From Camellia lanceoleosa (Eukaryota > Streptophyta > Magnoliopsida > Ericales > Theaceae), in contig CM045761.1 of assembly GCA_025200525.1 (NCBI GenBank), positions 135,472,223 through 135,536,222 on the forward strand: a DNA stretch of 64,000 bases, read 5' to 3'. Positions within the stretch are counted from its first letter, which is position 1, and each line of letters opens with the position of its first letter. Shown here piece after piece: positions 1-11,268 of this stretch. A program made the translations under genes and the position numbers. The notes beneath the pieces are model-generated. The model was not told where the DNA came from and did not search any database. It worked only from the letters and a program-made list of their open reading frames with translations.

Positions 1-1870
1 TTTTGGAAAAGAGGTTTGATTTGAGTGGGGAATTGTTGATGTGACATTTGATATGTGATACAAAAATTTACAACTCATAACTAAACATACAACTCAAAAT
101 TATTTTAAAGGACATAAAAAATTCAGAAAATATTTTTTTCGATTATAAATTAATTAACATATCAATTGTAAAAAAAAAAAAAAACCTGGTCAACCGCCCG
201 GTCAACCGGCCGGACGACCCGCGAACAAAAATTTTCACAGACTGAAAAGAAGCAGACGCGTCGCTTTTGCAGGTGTTCTCAAATGTTGATTACAGAGCTC
301 TGCGGAGAACACAACCAAACATCATTGTGGAATTAAGATGTTGAAAACGATTTCTAGAATCGTTCCAAACAAAGCCTTTGATTTTTTTGGCTATTTTAGC
401 CACAAAATAAACTAAAAAATCAATAACCCAAAACGTCATATCTAAACCATAATCATTTTATTTTTTTCTCTCACAAAAGTCAAAAAAGTCAAAAAGCTTA
501 TCTCAAACGTGATTTTTTAGCCTCAGGCTAAAATAATCAAAAAGTCAACCCACATCCAAAATGAACCCTAATGTTTTTTACCTCATATTTTAGTTAAAAA
601 ATCAAAAATTACTCAAGGTCTTAAATTTTTAAGTGATATCAATTATAATTATGAAATAAACTTAATTAAATTATCAAACATCCCGTAATTAATTGTTAAA
701 TTTTAAAATTTAGAGGACGAACAGCAATGAATTATAGTTTAAATGAATTTATTGTAATTTACCTTATAAAAAAAATACTCCAAAATAGAAAAAGAATTAC
801 TAAAAACACCAAAAACACGAAGAAAAAAAAAATACTGTTTTTGAATATTCAAAATAAAAAGTAATTTTTAGAGAGTGGATCTCACGCGCTAATTGGGTAT
901 TGGAGTTGGTACTAGGTTGAAAGTAAAGAAGATCACTTTTTTTGACAGTTGACTCTCCACATCCCTACTTGAAAGCTACACATCGGTGGCGTTACGTCAT
1001 TAGAGTTATAGTAATGGAGAAATGCTTCATAGTTTACTCTTTTAATCTACTAGTTGTACAATATAACGTAGAAGACCTTGACCTAACCCTAAGTTGATTT
1101 CATTTTTTTAAGGGTTATGATATTTTAAAAAAATAAAAGCATAAAAAATGTATTAAAATCAAAAATACCAAACAATTCCTAATTTTTTACCCATCTGGGT
1201 TTTATCTCAATTTTTAATTTGTTAAATTATATTGATATTTGTTTAAATTTCAAAAAATATATATAATAAATTTTATAATTTTGATATAATTATGTTGAAT
1301 TTCTTTAATATTTTAATTCATATAACACTTAATCTATTTATTTATCAATAATTCACTAGTCTCGCGAATGTAAAAAATATTGTCATCTGTTTTATAAAAA
1401 TGTATATTTTGTTTGTTTATTCCTATATTTTCACACAATCTACATTTCTACAATAATTTCAATCAATTTAACCTTATTAAAAAGAACGTTGGTGTAATCA
1501 TATCAAAATTATAAATATGTTTTAGTTTTTCTAAACCTCAACAAAGTTCAATACTCTTTTTTTTATTGTCTTTAAATATTAGTTTAAGGGAGAAGATTCT
1601 TTGCATCACAAAATTTGTAGGATTCATCATGGGTGTTATTTCAATAATTTAAATAATTAATTTTATGATCTCTTATTTGCAGATTATTTATAAAAAAAAA
1701 TTTAATAATTTAATCACACAAATTTATCATATTTATATTAATCAAAGGTAAGGTTTACTTTTAATAAATATTTGTTAAATAGATGCGTGAATGATCTAGA
1801 CACGCATAGGGACCTAAAGATGAAACAACCCATATTAATCAGATGGAACCATAATAAAATTCATACATCC
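1..1870. other. AT-rich intergenic DNA
   Basis: No coding frame of note. The sequence is AT-rich with homopolymer runs. The motif 'aactcataactaaacayacaactcaaaa' style repeats near 65-110 recurs at 49620-49720, so part of this stretch belongs to a dispersed repeat family. A second motif, 'ttggctattttagccac' at about 388-405, recurs in the hairpin at 1876-2025. Confidence 0.6.
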
Positions 1871-1875
1871 AAACT

Positions 1876-2025
1876 CAAGGCTTGGTTTGGGAACATGCTA
1901 TTTTAGTAACTTTTTGGCTTTTTACGAAAAGATGTGCAGAAAAGTAGAGAGGTGATGTGATGTGTTTTAGTTGGCTTTTTGACTTTTTGGCTATTTTAGC
2001 CACTTCCCAAACATAGCTTCCTTCG
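1876..2025. mobile_element. MITE-like hairpin
   Basis: The two ends are imperfect inverted repeats. The left end has 'gcttggtttgggaa' and the right end 'ttcccaaacatagc', and both continue into 'gctattttag'-type sequence. The length of about 150 bp, lack of coding capacity and a second partial copy near 350-540 fit a small non-autonomous DNA transposon. I could not identify a target duplication, so the superfamily is open. Confidence 0.45.
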
Positions 2026-2793
2026 GAGTTAGATAAAATATAATTTATTAGTCAAAAATAAATTTATAAAAAATTAATGCTAAAAACATATTTTGTTTGG
2101 TTCATTTTTAATTTTGTGACTTTGTTTAATGGCTTTTAGTATAACCAAATTTGGTTAATTCAAATTTTTTTTTCAAAGAAATAAATTTAACAACTGAACT
2201 AATACTTTTAAATAAATTTTTTTTTTTAAAAGGGCACGAATGACAAAAATATTTGACATTTCATTTTTTTTTCTTGTTTGGTTGGTATTATGAAAAAACC
2301 TTTAAAGTATCTTAAGTTATTTTAATTTGTAAAAAAAAATTAATTTTTTAAGAACATGAATGATAAAAATGAACAAACAATTTGAGATGAAGTATAATTT
2401 TGGTAAAAATAACATAAATATTTACCTAAAATAACCAAAAAAGAAAAAAAATTGATATACAAATCCACATTTTAGACGTATTTTCTAAACTCAATGATGT
2501 GTAAGTGATAAAATTGGCTGATGATTAAAGAAGATATAAGATAAAAGTGATTGATTACTATATCATTGAGTTTGAAAAATGAAAGACTATGGTACACCTA
2601 TACTATATGTACCTTATAACTAAAGAATAAAATAGCATAACTCTATACCTTTTGAGTTATAACTAAAATATATATATATATATAACCAAACACTACATAA
2701 AGAATAATCAAAAAATTCATAAATTATAACAAAAATTAAAATAATATAATTAAGAGTTTATATAATACACTCCTTTCAAAAAGTGTATATAAT
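2026..2793. other. AT-rich intergenic DNA with a TA microsatellite
   Basis: No gene or domain is visible. It contains a short (TA)n run at about 2669-2682 and many A or T homopolymers. Confidence 0.6.
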
Positions 2794-3154
2794 AAAATTT
2801 TAGATAAATTATAAATACACTTCCTGAGATTTATTTAATATACGAATTGTCCCATGTGATTTGAAAAATTACAAATACCTCATTGTTAGAATTTTTTATT
2901 TAACAGAATTAATTAAAAAAGTAAAATTTCTAACTGTTCACCTATACAATAATAAAATTATTTGAATTATTAATTGAAGTAAAATTTTAATATTATTAAA
3001 AATTATTAATTAACTTGATAATTTCTTAATAAAATGACCTATTTATTATGAAATTAAAAACTTTAAGAGGCATAATATAATTTTTAAAATTACATAACAT
3101 AATTTATAATTTAAATAAATTTAAGAGATGTGTTTGTAATTTATCGTAAAATTC
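2794..3154. mobile_element. MITE with imperfect terminal inverted repeats of about 44 bp
   Basis: The left end reads 'taaattataaatacacttcc' and continues 'gagatttattt'. The right end is its imperfect reverse complement at about 3112-3154 ('aaataaatttaagagatgtg' continuing 'tttgtaatttat'). The interior is AT-rich and non-coding. The element sits about 375 bp upstream of the kinase start codon, so it may overlap the promoter. Target duplication not resolved. Confidence 0.5.
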
Positions 3155-3530
3155 TCCGTTTGAAAAATAAGTTTAATTCTTAAACTTCAATAACAACAAA
3201 TACACTAAAAGAAAACAGTTATCACTTGATACCTCTTCCCTTGCAAGTAGGTCGACACCGGAGACCAATATTAAGCGAACTCATCATGACAAAGTAGGAA
3301 CATTAGCGCACGAAACTTCTCTCTGTGTCTCAGTTTCTGTCTTATTTGGTGGGCTTGAAAAGCACGTAAACTAAAGACGCCGGTTAGGCCTTTAAGCCAT
3401 CGTCTTTATCTCAAATTCCTCAAACCTGTCTTCATATATGGTCCCCCAGATGTCAGATATGACCTCTAATGAGCCACCACAACACCACACACTCGTCGGA
3501 ATCTGACCCGCAACTCCAATCCCCACCAAA
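3155..3530 (+). promoter_or_regulatory. Promoter and 5' leader region of the kinase gene
   Basis: This 376-bp stretch lies between the MITE and the kinase ATG. It becomes much less AT-rich towards the gene and has pyrimidine-rich 'cttctctctgtgtctcagtttctgtc' type sequence typical of plant leaders. I see no unambiguous TATA box, so the transcription start cannot be placed. Confidence 0.35.
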
Positions 3531-6500
3531 ATGACTCAAACTCGGCTCGCCGGAGAAGACAGAGTCGTGGAAGTTTCCGGCGGCCGGACGGTGGTGGTGG
3601 GTGTGAAGTTGGACTCTCACAGCAGAGAGTTGCTGACTTGGGCTTTGGTTAAGGTTGCGCAGCCTGGTGATTGTGTGATTGCTCTTCATGTTCTGAATAA
3701 TAATGGTATGGTTTTGGGAGAGAGAGATAGAATGGAAATTTTGATTTTTGATTTTTGAGTTTTTTTTTTTTTCTTTTTTTTTTTCTCTGGGTTTTTGGTT
3801 GATTCAAGTGTTAATTGACTGGTTTGATGAAATGGGTACGTGTAGAAATTGTTGATCGAGATGGGAAGTCTTCTCTTCTCTCGCTTATTAAAGCATTTGA
3901 CTCTGTTCTTGCTGTGTATGAAGGTTTCTGCAACTTGAAACAGGTTTGGCTTTTCATGTACTTTGTCTATAATTCATTAAGGTTCTGTTTTTTCATGTTG
4001 AATGATTTTGACTACCCTCTGTTTGGATTATGTGAATACAAAGGAAAAGGAAAGAGTTGAAATACCTACTGTTTCATTGGGTTGAGTAGCACGAGGGGTT
4101 TTCGTTTGTTGGCTTCATAATGTCGAGAAATCTATAGTTCTAAAGGTTCTAGTTTCGTTTCTTTTCCAGAATTTTCTCAGTGACCAATCGAAATATTAAC
4201 GAGTTGGGTGTTGGAGCAATAAGTTGCGGTGGAATTTATGTAATCACCTTTGTTTGGTTGCTGACAAATTGCAGAAATAAGACAAACTAATATTTGAAAT
4301 CTTGTGTTTTGCCGCTTTTCTTTTGAGAAAGTTGAAGAACTCCTTTCAGTTTAGTCAAAATAGGCCGAGTTTACTGGAAATTTAACTTTTCTCAGATTCC
4401 AAATTCAATATTAATGACTAACTAGTTGGGATTATGTTGGAAATTTCCAGGTGGACCTCAAGCTTAAGGTCTGCAGAGGTTCATCCATTCGAAAAGTTCT
4501 TGTTCGGGAAGCGAAGTTTTACTTAGCTAATGAGGTTATAGTCGGTACTTCTCAAAATCACCATACAATCTGTTCCTCGGCCTCTGTTGCCAAGTACTGC
4601 GCAAAAAATCTACCAAAGGATTGCTCAATACTTGCGGTCGATAATGGGAAGGTTGTGTTTCAAAGAAAAGCCTCTCCTCCAATGGCTAATGGCCGTGCAA
4701 AAGGTTGTGGTTGCTTCTTTAATGTTTTCAAAATAAGAATCTGTACTTGATACATGTAGAGTTCTTGTCTCTTTATTTATTTTGATTTTATTTTTTTGCA
4801 GGAATCGATGATCAAGGAAGACATCATTTACTTAGTGCAATTCAGAGCTCGGCAAGTAAGAATTCCAAATTACTACATGGTGCAAATGTGGATGAGAACC
4901 CAACAGCGACAACTGATCAGATTACTTGTGAAAGTTTGGAGTCCGCGTTAGTAAGGGCAAGATGGGATTGTGCAGAGAGAGCCTTGAAAAAGAAGTGTTC
5001 CATTTGTTCCCCAAATTCTGTTTCGCTGGAAAGTTCTTGTTTCGAATCAACAGAGAGCTCTGCTCGTGATAGCGATGAGGACAACTCGAAAGCTATAGTG
5101 CCGGTAAAGAAGATAGAGGCTCCATTGAGCCCAATTTCTTCGTTGATAAGAGAATTGCCTGAAGTGAAACCCGGTTGGCCACTTCTTCATCGAGCTATTT
5201 TCTCAGATCGGCAAGTTTCTGACAGATCATCAGTGAAGCGGATCTCTGCGGTACAATGGGCATTGCAATTGCCCAGCAGACATTGTTTGCATAGTGCGGA
5301 TTCAAATCAAACTACTTGCAATGAAAACAAAGAGCAATCGTCTGAATTTGATGAGGAAAGTGGCTCAATTGTTTCTGTTGGTGCAGAGACTGTATCTTCC
5401 CCATCTTCTCCAAGCTCTAGTTCTAGAAGTCTACCAGAAGAATTGAAAGGACTTCATGAGAAGTACTCGGAAAGTTGCAGATTGTTCAAATACCAGGAAC
5501 TTCTTCAGGCGACATCGAATTTCATTCCGGGTTTGATTAATTCTTCATTCATTTTTAGTATCGCATTTACAAATCTATATTGCTAACATTTAGCTGACTC
5601 GATCAAAAATTTTTTTCTTTGGTAATTACAGAGAACTTGATTGGAAAAGGAGGTAGCAGTAGGGTTTATAGAGGTTGCCTTCCTGACGGCAAAGAACTTG
5701 CTGTGAAAATCTTGAAGCAGCCTGAAGATTTATTAAAAGAGTTTGTATTGGAAATTGAGATTATTACTGCCTTACATCACAAGAACATTATCTCCCTTTT
5801 TGGGTTTTGTTTTGAGGATTGCAATCTTCTCATGGTCTATGATTTCCTATCACGAGGAAGCCTAGAAGAGAACCTTCATGGTATGCAATAACATTAAGGG
5901 GGACCTACTAAGTAGATTTATTATCCAATAGGTTTTATGATAATTAATGACATTTTTCATCATATATTATTAAAAACGTTACTAATTGTTAATTTTTACC
6001 TATAGTTTGAAAATTTTATCACAAAAAATGTTACTAATTATAAGTTTTAGCGGTAGTTTAAAAAAATTATCACAAAAAAATGTCACTAATTTTTAACTTT
6101 TAGCTACAATTTGAAAAATTCGTCACAGAAAAATATAACTAATTATAGATTTTAGCGACAAGTTATTAAAATCGTAACAAAAAAAAAGTTACTAATTATA
6201 AATTTTTAGCGACATGTAAAAAATCGTTATAAAAAATTATTTTTAGTGACAATTATAGTAGGATTTATTTTCAATAGAATTTTATGAAAGTTGGTAGTTT
6301 ATACTAACATTAAAACATCTGTTTTAAGACTTCACATGATAAAACTAAAGTAAGGATTTTGGTGTTTGGAATTCGAGATTACTTTATAATTTATGGGTAT
6401 TCTCTAAAACAGGTAATAAGAAGGACTCTCGAGCCTTTGGGTGGAGTGAGAGATTTAAGGTGGCTGTTGGTGTAGCTGAGGCACTGGAATATCTGCACAA

Positions 6501-8988
6501 TGTAAGTGCTAAACCTGTGATCCACAGGGATGTGAAATCATCGAATATACTACTTTCTGATGATTTTGAGCCACAGGTAATCGAACTTGACCTTGCAGTG
6601 TACTGGCATTGGACATTTTGGTTTTTGCACTTTCTCAATACTCATGCTGTTTATGTTGAGATCCTTGGTGGTTTATGTTGGTTTTCAGCTGTCTGATTTT
6701 GGACTAGCAAAGTGGGCATCAACGTCTTCATCACAAATAACATGCACTGATGTTGCAGGGACATTTGGGTTTGTACTTTCTTTAATTTCTAAATCCTGTT
6801 TGGATCCTTGTCAAAATACATTTAAAAGTGATTTTTTCTAAAATATTATAATTTATGATGAATAAAAAAGCTGAATTGGTCTAATTTTATTGTCGAAAAA
6901 TTCCACAAACTTTACGGATCTTCATTTTTATTATTTAAAAAAGAAAAAAAAAAAAAAAAACCTGACACAAATTAAGTGGGGGATCTTATTGCCTGCTGCA
7001 GTTACTTGGCTCCTGAATATTTCATGTTTGGCAAAGTTAATGAGAAGATCGATGTCTATGCATTTGGGGTTGTACTCCTTGAGCTTCTTTCAGGTAGAAA
7101 ACCTATAAGTAATGATCATCCGAAGGGCCAAGAGAGCCTGGTTGTGTGGGTAGGTTCTCTTTACTGACTGGATCATTCTGAATTTATCTCTTGATCATGT
7201 TTAATACTAACAATAAATCACCCCTTCTAGGCAAAATCGATTCTAAAAGGTGGAAAGGTTTCCCAACTATTAGACCCAAGCATGGGAAACAAATATGATC
7301 ACAATCAGATGGAGAGGATGGTTTTAGCCGCTACTCTCTGTATCAGACGTGCACCACGAGCTCGACCCCAAATGAGCATTGTAAGTTTTTTTTTTAATTT
7401 ATTAAAAAAATAAAAACTTCCGATCCATGTAATTTTACACTTTGAAGTGTATCTTAGCTTGCATCCAATACTATGGAAAAAGTCGAGGTGAAATGATTTT
7501 GTAGCACTCTCTAGTTTCATGTTTAAAGCGTAATGATTTGTAAACAGTAACAGGGTTGTTTTATCCTAACTGGTTGGATTTCTATGCTAGTTATTGTCAC
7601 AAGTTCCAAATAGCTCCTTTCCTTTCAATTAATTGTTGTATCATCTTTTGTTGTCTTAGCATACATTCTTTTTGACCCTTCTCTTGCTCTTGCAACTCCT
7701 CCAGGTTGGCTAAAATTGCTTCTGATTTTTGTGGTGTTGTTATTCTCCTTCGCACACCACCAAACCATCTTTGAGAATTTTGTCTGGTCTATTCTTTATT
7801 GGTGTGCTGTTTTGTGTTACCAATCACTCTGACACTTCTACTAGTTGTACAGGCATGCATTTGTGATTCTTGACTAGTTTACATTTTACACTATGAAGAA
7901 CAAATGCCCCATAGCTGTCTTGCAAAAAATCCATCTTGTTTGATTAGTGATTGATGATCTTCATAAAACGGATACAAAATTCCTCCTTTTTTAGTCCTTT
8001 CTGAACCCCCATCTTTACTCTTAAGTTTCTAACTGATGACTTCTTGTCCAAGAGAGCAGAAATGTTGTGATTCTGATAGCCAGAATCAAATACACTTTTT
8101 TCTTAATTCTGAGACCTTGTTGAAATCCAAGGTCTTGTGCCGGCAAGAAGCTACAAATTATTAGAAAAATGAAGGAATTCATACACAGTTTATTCTAGTC
8201 AACATGCTTTTTTGGTATGTGGCTACATCTGCAGGCAAATTAGCAAGAGAAGTTTAACCCAAACTTGAAAAGACTAATACAAAGTTAACCATTTTCCCAA
8301 CTCCACAAATCTAGCTATCACGGCATAGGGAATGAGGGGTTACCACTTTCTAATATCTTGTCATAAAGTTCTCCTGTCCTATGCTTTACCTCGCTAATAA
8401 TCTCTTTTAAGTAATTGCATTTCATTGCTATTTTAAGGATTTCCAAAATGCCCTTGTCACAATGAGAACGGACTTTTAAACGAAAGGAACTAGGATCATG
8501 GAGTTCAATGATTTAGGCTGTCATTGAGTTCCCAATAAAATATACCCTTTTGTGGGTGTAAGATCTTCATATATCAAACTCGATAATGGGTCCCACTTCA
8601 TGCGCTCCTAAATGTGACATGATGCATCTCAATTATGAAACTTACTCTTTGTTATTGCCTATACGATGCACATTTCAATTTTTATTTATTTTTATTTTTT
8701 TTGTTGACAGAAGGCCCTTAACATACAAGTTCTTGTCTATTACAGGTCTTAAAGCTCCTCCAGGGTGATTCTGAGGTAATTAAGTGGGCAAGGCTACAAG
8801 TTCATGCTTCGGAAGGGACTGACATGCTTGATGGCGAGGCTCTTCCACGTTTGAATCTCCAGTCCCATCTTAATGTCGCGTTGCTTGATGTGGAGGAAGA
8901 TTCTCTCTCCTTGAGCAGCATTGAGCAAAGTGCCTCATTGAAGGACTACTTGCAAGGAAGGTGGAGCCGTTCTGCAAGCTTTGACTAA
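3531..8988 (+). CDS. USP-domain receptor-like cytoplasmic kinase (ten exons, 762 aa)
   Basis: Exons by GT-AG splicing: 3531-3705, 3846-3943, 4451-4703, 4802-5530, 5632-5880, 6413-6576, 6689-6768, 7002-7149, 7231-7380, 8746-8988. They join in one frame with no stop until TAA at 8986. Residues about 15-165 form a universal stress protein (adenine nucleotide alpha-hydrolase-like) fold, starting with a [14 protein letters not shown] strand-helix. Residues 166-415 are a Ser-rich linker. Residues about 419-690 are a Ser/Thr kinase: glycine loop [11 protein letters not shown] (423-433), ATP lysine K444, HRDVKSSN (catalytic D541), DFG (559-561) and GYLAPEY. All catalytic residues are present, so an active cytosolic kinase is expected. 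No signal peptide or membrane segment is seen. Architecture and length match plant 'protein kinase with adenine nucleotide alpha hydrolases-like domain' proteins (RLCK group VI type). Substrates are unknown. Confidence 0.93.
5930..6262. repeat. Minisatellite of about 60 bp inside kinase intron 5
   Basis: About five diverged units follow each other, each with 'gttactaatta' followed by 'tttttagcgac' and 'tttgaaaatt...tcaca'. The 'tagcgac' words resemble subterminal repeats seen in some plant DNA transposons, but no terminal repeats are visible here. The array lies wholly inside the intron between exons 5 and 6 (5881-6412) and leaves the splice sites intact. Confidence 0.6.
7595..7785 (-). pseudogene. 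Protein-like antisense remnant in kinase intron 9
   Basis: The minus strand is open for about 60 codons without an ATG, ending in a stop near 7595. It begins with a [11 protein letters not shown] patch and continues into a Glu/Gln-rich segment ([12 protein letters not shown], then [14 protein letters not shown]) that would form a coiled coil. The composition looks coding, and AT-rich intron DNA rarely gives it by chance. I do not recognise the family. A retroelement or captured gene fragment is the likeliest source. Confidence 0.3.
7895..7990 (-). pseudogene. Second protein-like antisense patch in intron 9
   Basis: A short minus-strand stretch reads [14 protein letters not shown] followed by [15 protein letters not shown] before a stop. 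It may belong to the same inserted sequence as the remnant at 7595-7785. Family not recognised. Confidence 0.2.
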
Positions 8989-9281
8989 CCATAACAACGT
9001 GCTTTTTGTTTGTGGTTTTTTTTAAAACCCTTTTTTGGGTTGCATTACTGCGTCGTGGATGAGAGGTTGTTTGCAGATGTGCCCTCCTCCTTCCCTCAAT
9101 TTGTCATAAGTTAGTCTCCGGCTGATTCACTAGTTTTGTTTTCTAGGAAAATTGTACTCATCAGTTTCTGATTCTCAATCTGAACTGAGAGAGCTGAGTT
9201 TGATGTTTGTAGTCTTGGAATGGTGTGTTTTGTTTAAGGGTGTACAAATAGCTGTTGCTACATTCACAAATCAAGAAGGCT

Positions 9282-9287
9282 AATAAA
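9282..9287 (+). terminator. Candidate polyadenylation signal AATAAA of the kinase
   Basis: AATAAA lies 294 bp after the kinase stop codon, with T-rich sequence on both sides. The spacing is normal for a plant 3' UTR. Plant signals are loose, so the true cleavage site is not fixed by this alone. Confidence 0.5.
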
Positions 9288-9300
9288 AAGCAATTCTGTC

Positions 9301-9660
9301 TTTGATGCTTTGATTTCTTTTCAATTCAAATGTTGGATGTCAATTGCATCGACTAAACAAGTCTTTTAAGTACATGATTGTCATCCCTAAACTAGCTAGC
9401 TGCTTGTATCATTAAATAACCTCTCTTTCACTATCGGTTTTTACCTTCTGTCAACATCTATAATTTGGATCCTTTTATGTGTGGCTGTTATTTTATCACA
9501 TCACAAGTTGGTTATAAGATGTTTTGTCTCAATGTGGTTAGTTATGATCGCATATGTATTCAAATTTCATATAAATTAAAACTTGTGTCGCATTAAATCT
9601 TAACTAATACAGAGAGTGCGCATGACGCATGCGAAAGTTTACAGGATAATTATTTAGGCA
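9301..9660. other. Kinase 3' flank
   Basis: Non-coding AT-rich flank. No gene, RNA or repeat is recognised. Confidence 0.5.
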
Positions 9661-9856
9661 GGACCTATTCATAAACAAGTTTACCAGGCTCCACTTCACC
9701 CCATTGCCATGGCCACACAAATCTATATCCTCCACAGTTTCTATATTTAACTTTTTGGGGGAAAGAAAAAAACACCTACTTTGCCATAATCAGTGATTTA
9801 TTTTTGCCATAATTCTAGGTTTCATATTTCTTAAATATTTGTTTATGAATAGGTCC
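9661..9856. mobile_element. Short element with perfect 18-bp inverted ends
   Basis: GGACCTATTCATAAACAA at 9661-9678 is matched exactly by its reverse complement at 9839-9856. The 196-bp interval is non-coding and has an internal repeat 'tttgccataat'. The perfect ends indicate a young MITE or a foldback element. The flanks 'aggca' and 'aatat' do not form a clear target duplication. Confidence 0.5.
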
Positions 9857-9967
9857 AATATCATAGTATGGTGGTTGGGACTAGAAGGGATTTTGTGGGT
9901 ATTCTATGGAGTTGGGAGGGTTTTATGATTTGGGTGGGGTCATGTGGCTGGGTGATCGAGCACAGTG

Positions 9968-9972
9968 GTAGG
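9968..9972. repeat. Probable target duplication of the outer LTR element (GTAGG)
   Basis: GTAGG directly left of the left LTR matches GTAGA at 38491-38495, directly right of the right LTR, with one mismatch. The two copies are 28.5 kb apart because a giant element later inserted between them. Confidence 0.45.
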
Positions 9973-10184
9973 AAAAGGATGAAAAGAATTATTTAGTTTA
10001 TTCATGAATGAGTTAGAAGTAACATATATATAATAAATTTATGATACAATTTAAGGAACGATGTAAATAAGGAAATGATATAAATAAGGAAATAATACTA
10101 AATTAGTGATTGACACAATTATAAATTATATGCATAATACTAAAAATAACAAGATTCTATATACTCTAATTTCTATATAGAACA
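9973..10184 (-). mobile_element. 3' LTR of a small reverse-oriented LTR element
   Basis: This 212-bp stretch is clearly homologous to 38295-38490: both contain 'atatataataaat', 'gacacaatta', 'atactaaaaataa' and 'tactctaatttctatat' in the same order. The right copy is flanked by a primer site on the minus strand, so the element reads right to left and this is its 3' LTR. The two LTRs differ by many point changes, so the element is old. Confidence 0.75.
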
Positions 10185-10523
10185 CTCCCTTCAAATTGGT
10201 GTGAAAATATTCAACAATCGTAACTTGCCAATGAATGACTGGAAAAAGCCGAAAAAAACTCAACGGCTAATTCAAATAAATCCCTTCAAGCTGGTGTGAA
10301 GATATTCAACAATCATGACTTGCTAATGGATGACTGGAAGAAGCCAAAAAAAACTCAACGGCTAGTCCAAATAAATGCTATCGAACAAATCTGATAGTCT
10401 ACTACATAAAAAGGCCAAAAGTGCTTAATACATCAGTATTACACCCTAGGAAAAAAAAAAAAAAAAAAAAAGGAATTGAATTACCCTAGAAGAGCTGCCG
10501 AAGCATCTATGGCCAGGAAACAC
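10185..10523 (-). mobile_element. 3' internal end of the small LTR element, with a tandem duplication of about 90 bp
   Basis: Two near-identical units follow each other at about 10187-10277 and 10279-10375, each with 'cccttcaa.ctggtgtgaa', 'atattcaacaatc.t' and 'aaaaaactcaacggct'. The remainder has an A-rich run at 10450-10471. No coding frame. The stretch is cut off at 10523 by the giant element and resumes at 37346. Confidence 0.6.
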
Positions 10524-10528
10524 CCTGG
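10524..10528. repeat. Target-site duplication CCTGG (left) of the giant Tat element
   Basis: CCTGG at 10524-10528 abuts the TG of the 5' LTR. The same five bases occur at 37341-37345 directly after the CA of the 3' LTR. This fixes both element borders and shows a single insertion event. Confidence 0.9.
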
Positions 10529-10730
10529 TGTAGACACCCCATTTTTGACCGTCCTCAAGACTTTGACGTCATCGTTTGAACACTCGATGATCATCTATGC
10601 TCGTGTTCGTTTTGAGTTCCTGAAGGTCTCGGCTGTGTGCCTTGCCTTGGAGTCTCTCAACTTGTCTATTTTGTGCTTGGTTATGGACCAAGAGCTTGTG
10701 ACTTTGTTCCTGGGGGAAGGAGGTGGCATG

Positions 10731-10855
10731 TTGGCCACCCCTACAATCCATCGGCCAGGCCCCTTGCCAATCGGCCATGCCCTCTTTCCATCGGCCATCA
10801 GTGGTGGCCAGTCGGCATCACTGATGGCCAGTCGGCCATGTCTTTTGGCCGATGC
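10731..10855 (+). promoter_or_regulatory. Phased GGCC-palindrome array in the 5' LTR upstream of TATA
   Basis: GGCCA recurs at 10733, 10753, 10773 and 10793, exactly 20 bp apart, then at 10806, 10826 and 10834, in contexts such as CATCGGCCA and GCCAATCGGCC. The 3' LTR has the same spacing at 33400, 33420, 33440 and 33460. It ends 136 bp before the TATA box, a position expected for an enhancer. Binding function is inference. Confidence 0.6.
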
Positions 10856-10990
10856 CTTTTTATTTGCTTTTGCAGATATTTTGTTGCCAGCTGTGCCAAC
10901 TGGTGCGCACAGAAAGCATCCTCCATACACATGTATGAAGGGATTGTAACTAGCTCTTAGCTTGTCAAACAAGCTTGAAGCTTGTGATTC

Positions 10991-10998
10991 TATATAAG
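10991..10998 (+). promoter_or_regulatory. LTR TATA box (TATATAAG)
   Basis: TATATAAG is followed by GC-rich 'gggaggctcctctcccc' sequence and then a pyrimidine-rich leader, as at plant LTR start sites. It is conserved at 33671 in the 3' LTR, and a TATATAG stands in the equivalent place at 55859 in the diverged copy. Transcription probably starts about 30 bp downstream. Confidence 0.75.
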
Positions 10999-11260
10999 GG
11001 GAGGCTCCTCTCCCCATTTAGAGGTTCAGAAAATTTGGATTAGGGTTAACATATCCCTCTCTCTCTACATTTCTCCCTCTCTCTCTATATTTGCACTATA
11101 TTTGAATCAAAAGTGTCATTTCTTCACACTTTTGCACACAAACACCTACTCAAACACCTTCACTCTTAAGCTGAGGTTCTTGGAGGTTGCATTTGAGTGA
11201 TTTTGGCTTGGTTTTGCCTCAGAGGTTGCTAGCTTATTGTTGTTCTTAAAGGGTCTTCAA

Positions 11261-11268
11261 GGGTAAGT
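11261..11268 (+). promoter_or_regulatory. Conserved splice donor in the LTR leader (GG|GTAAGT)
   Basis: TCTTCAAGG|GTAAGT matches the plant 5' splice consensus. The same TCTTCAAGG|GTAAG stands at 33908 (3' LTR) and 56080 (diverged LTR), 221-272 bp after TATA in each case. Flanking sequence has diverged more than the donor in the third copy, which suggests selection for a spliced leader. The acceptor is not located. Confidence 0.45.

Larger units (their letters stand above)
7381..8745 (+). other. Long kinase intron 9 (1365 bp)
   Basis: This intron is far longer than the other eight (about 80-530 bp). Donor GTAAG at 7381 and acceptor TACAG at 8741-8745 are canonical. The excess length is probably an old insertion: two minus-strand stretches read as protein-like sequence (see the entries at 7595-7785 and 7895-7990). 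No terminal repeats were found. Confidence 0.7.

Noticed and set aside
10476..11017. Overlapping open frames on both strands (157, 140, 107 codons)
   Set aside because: They cover the LTR border and the GGCC array, which is naturally stop-poor. The frame at 10476 starts outside the element and crosses its border.
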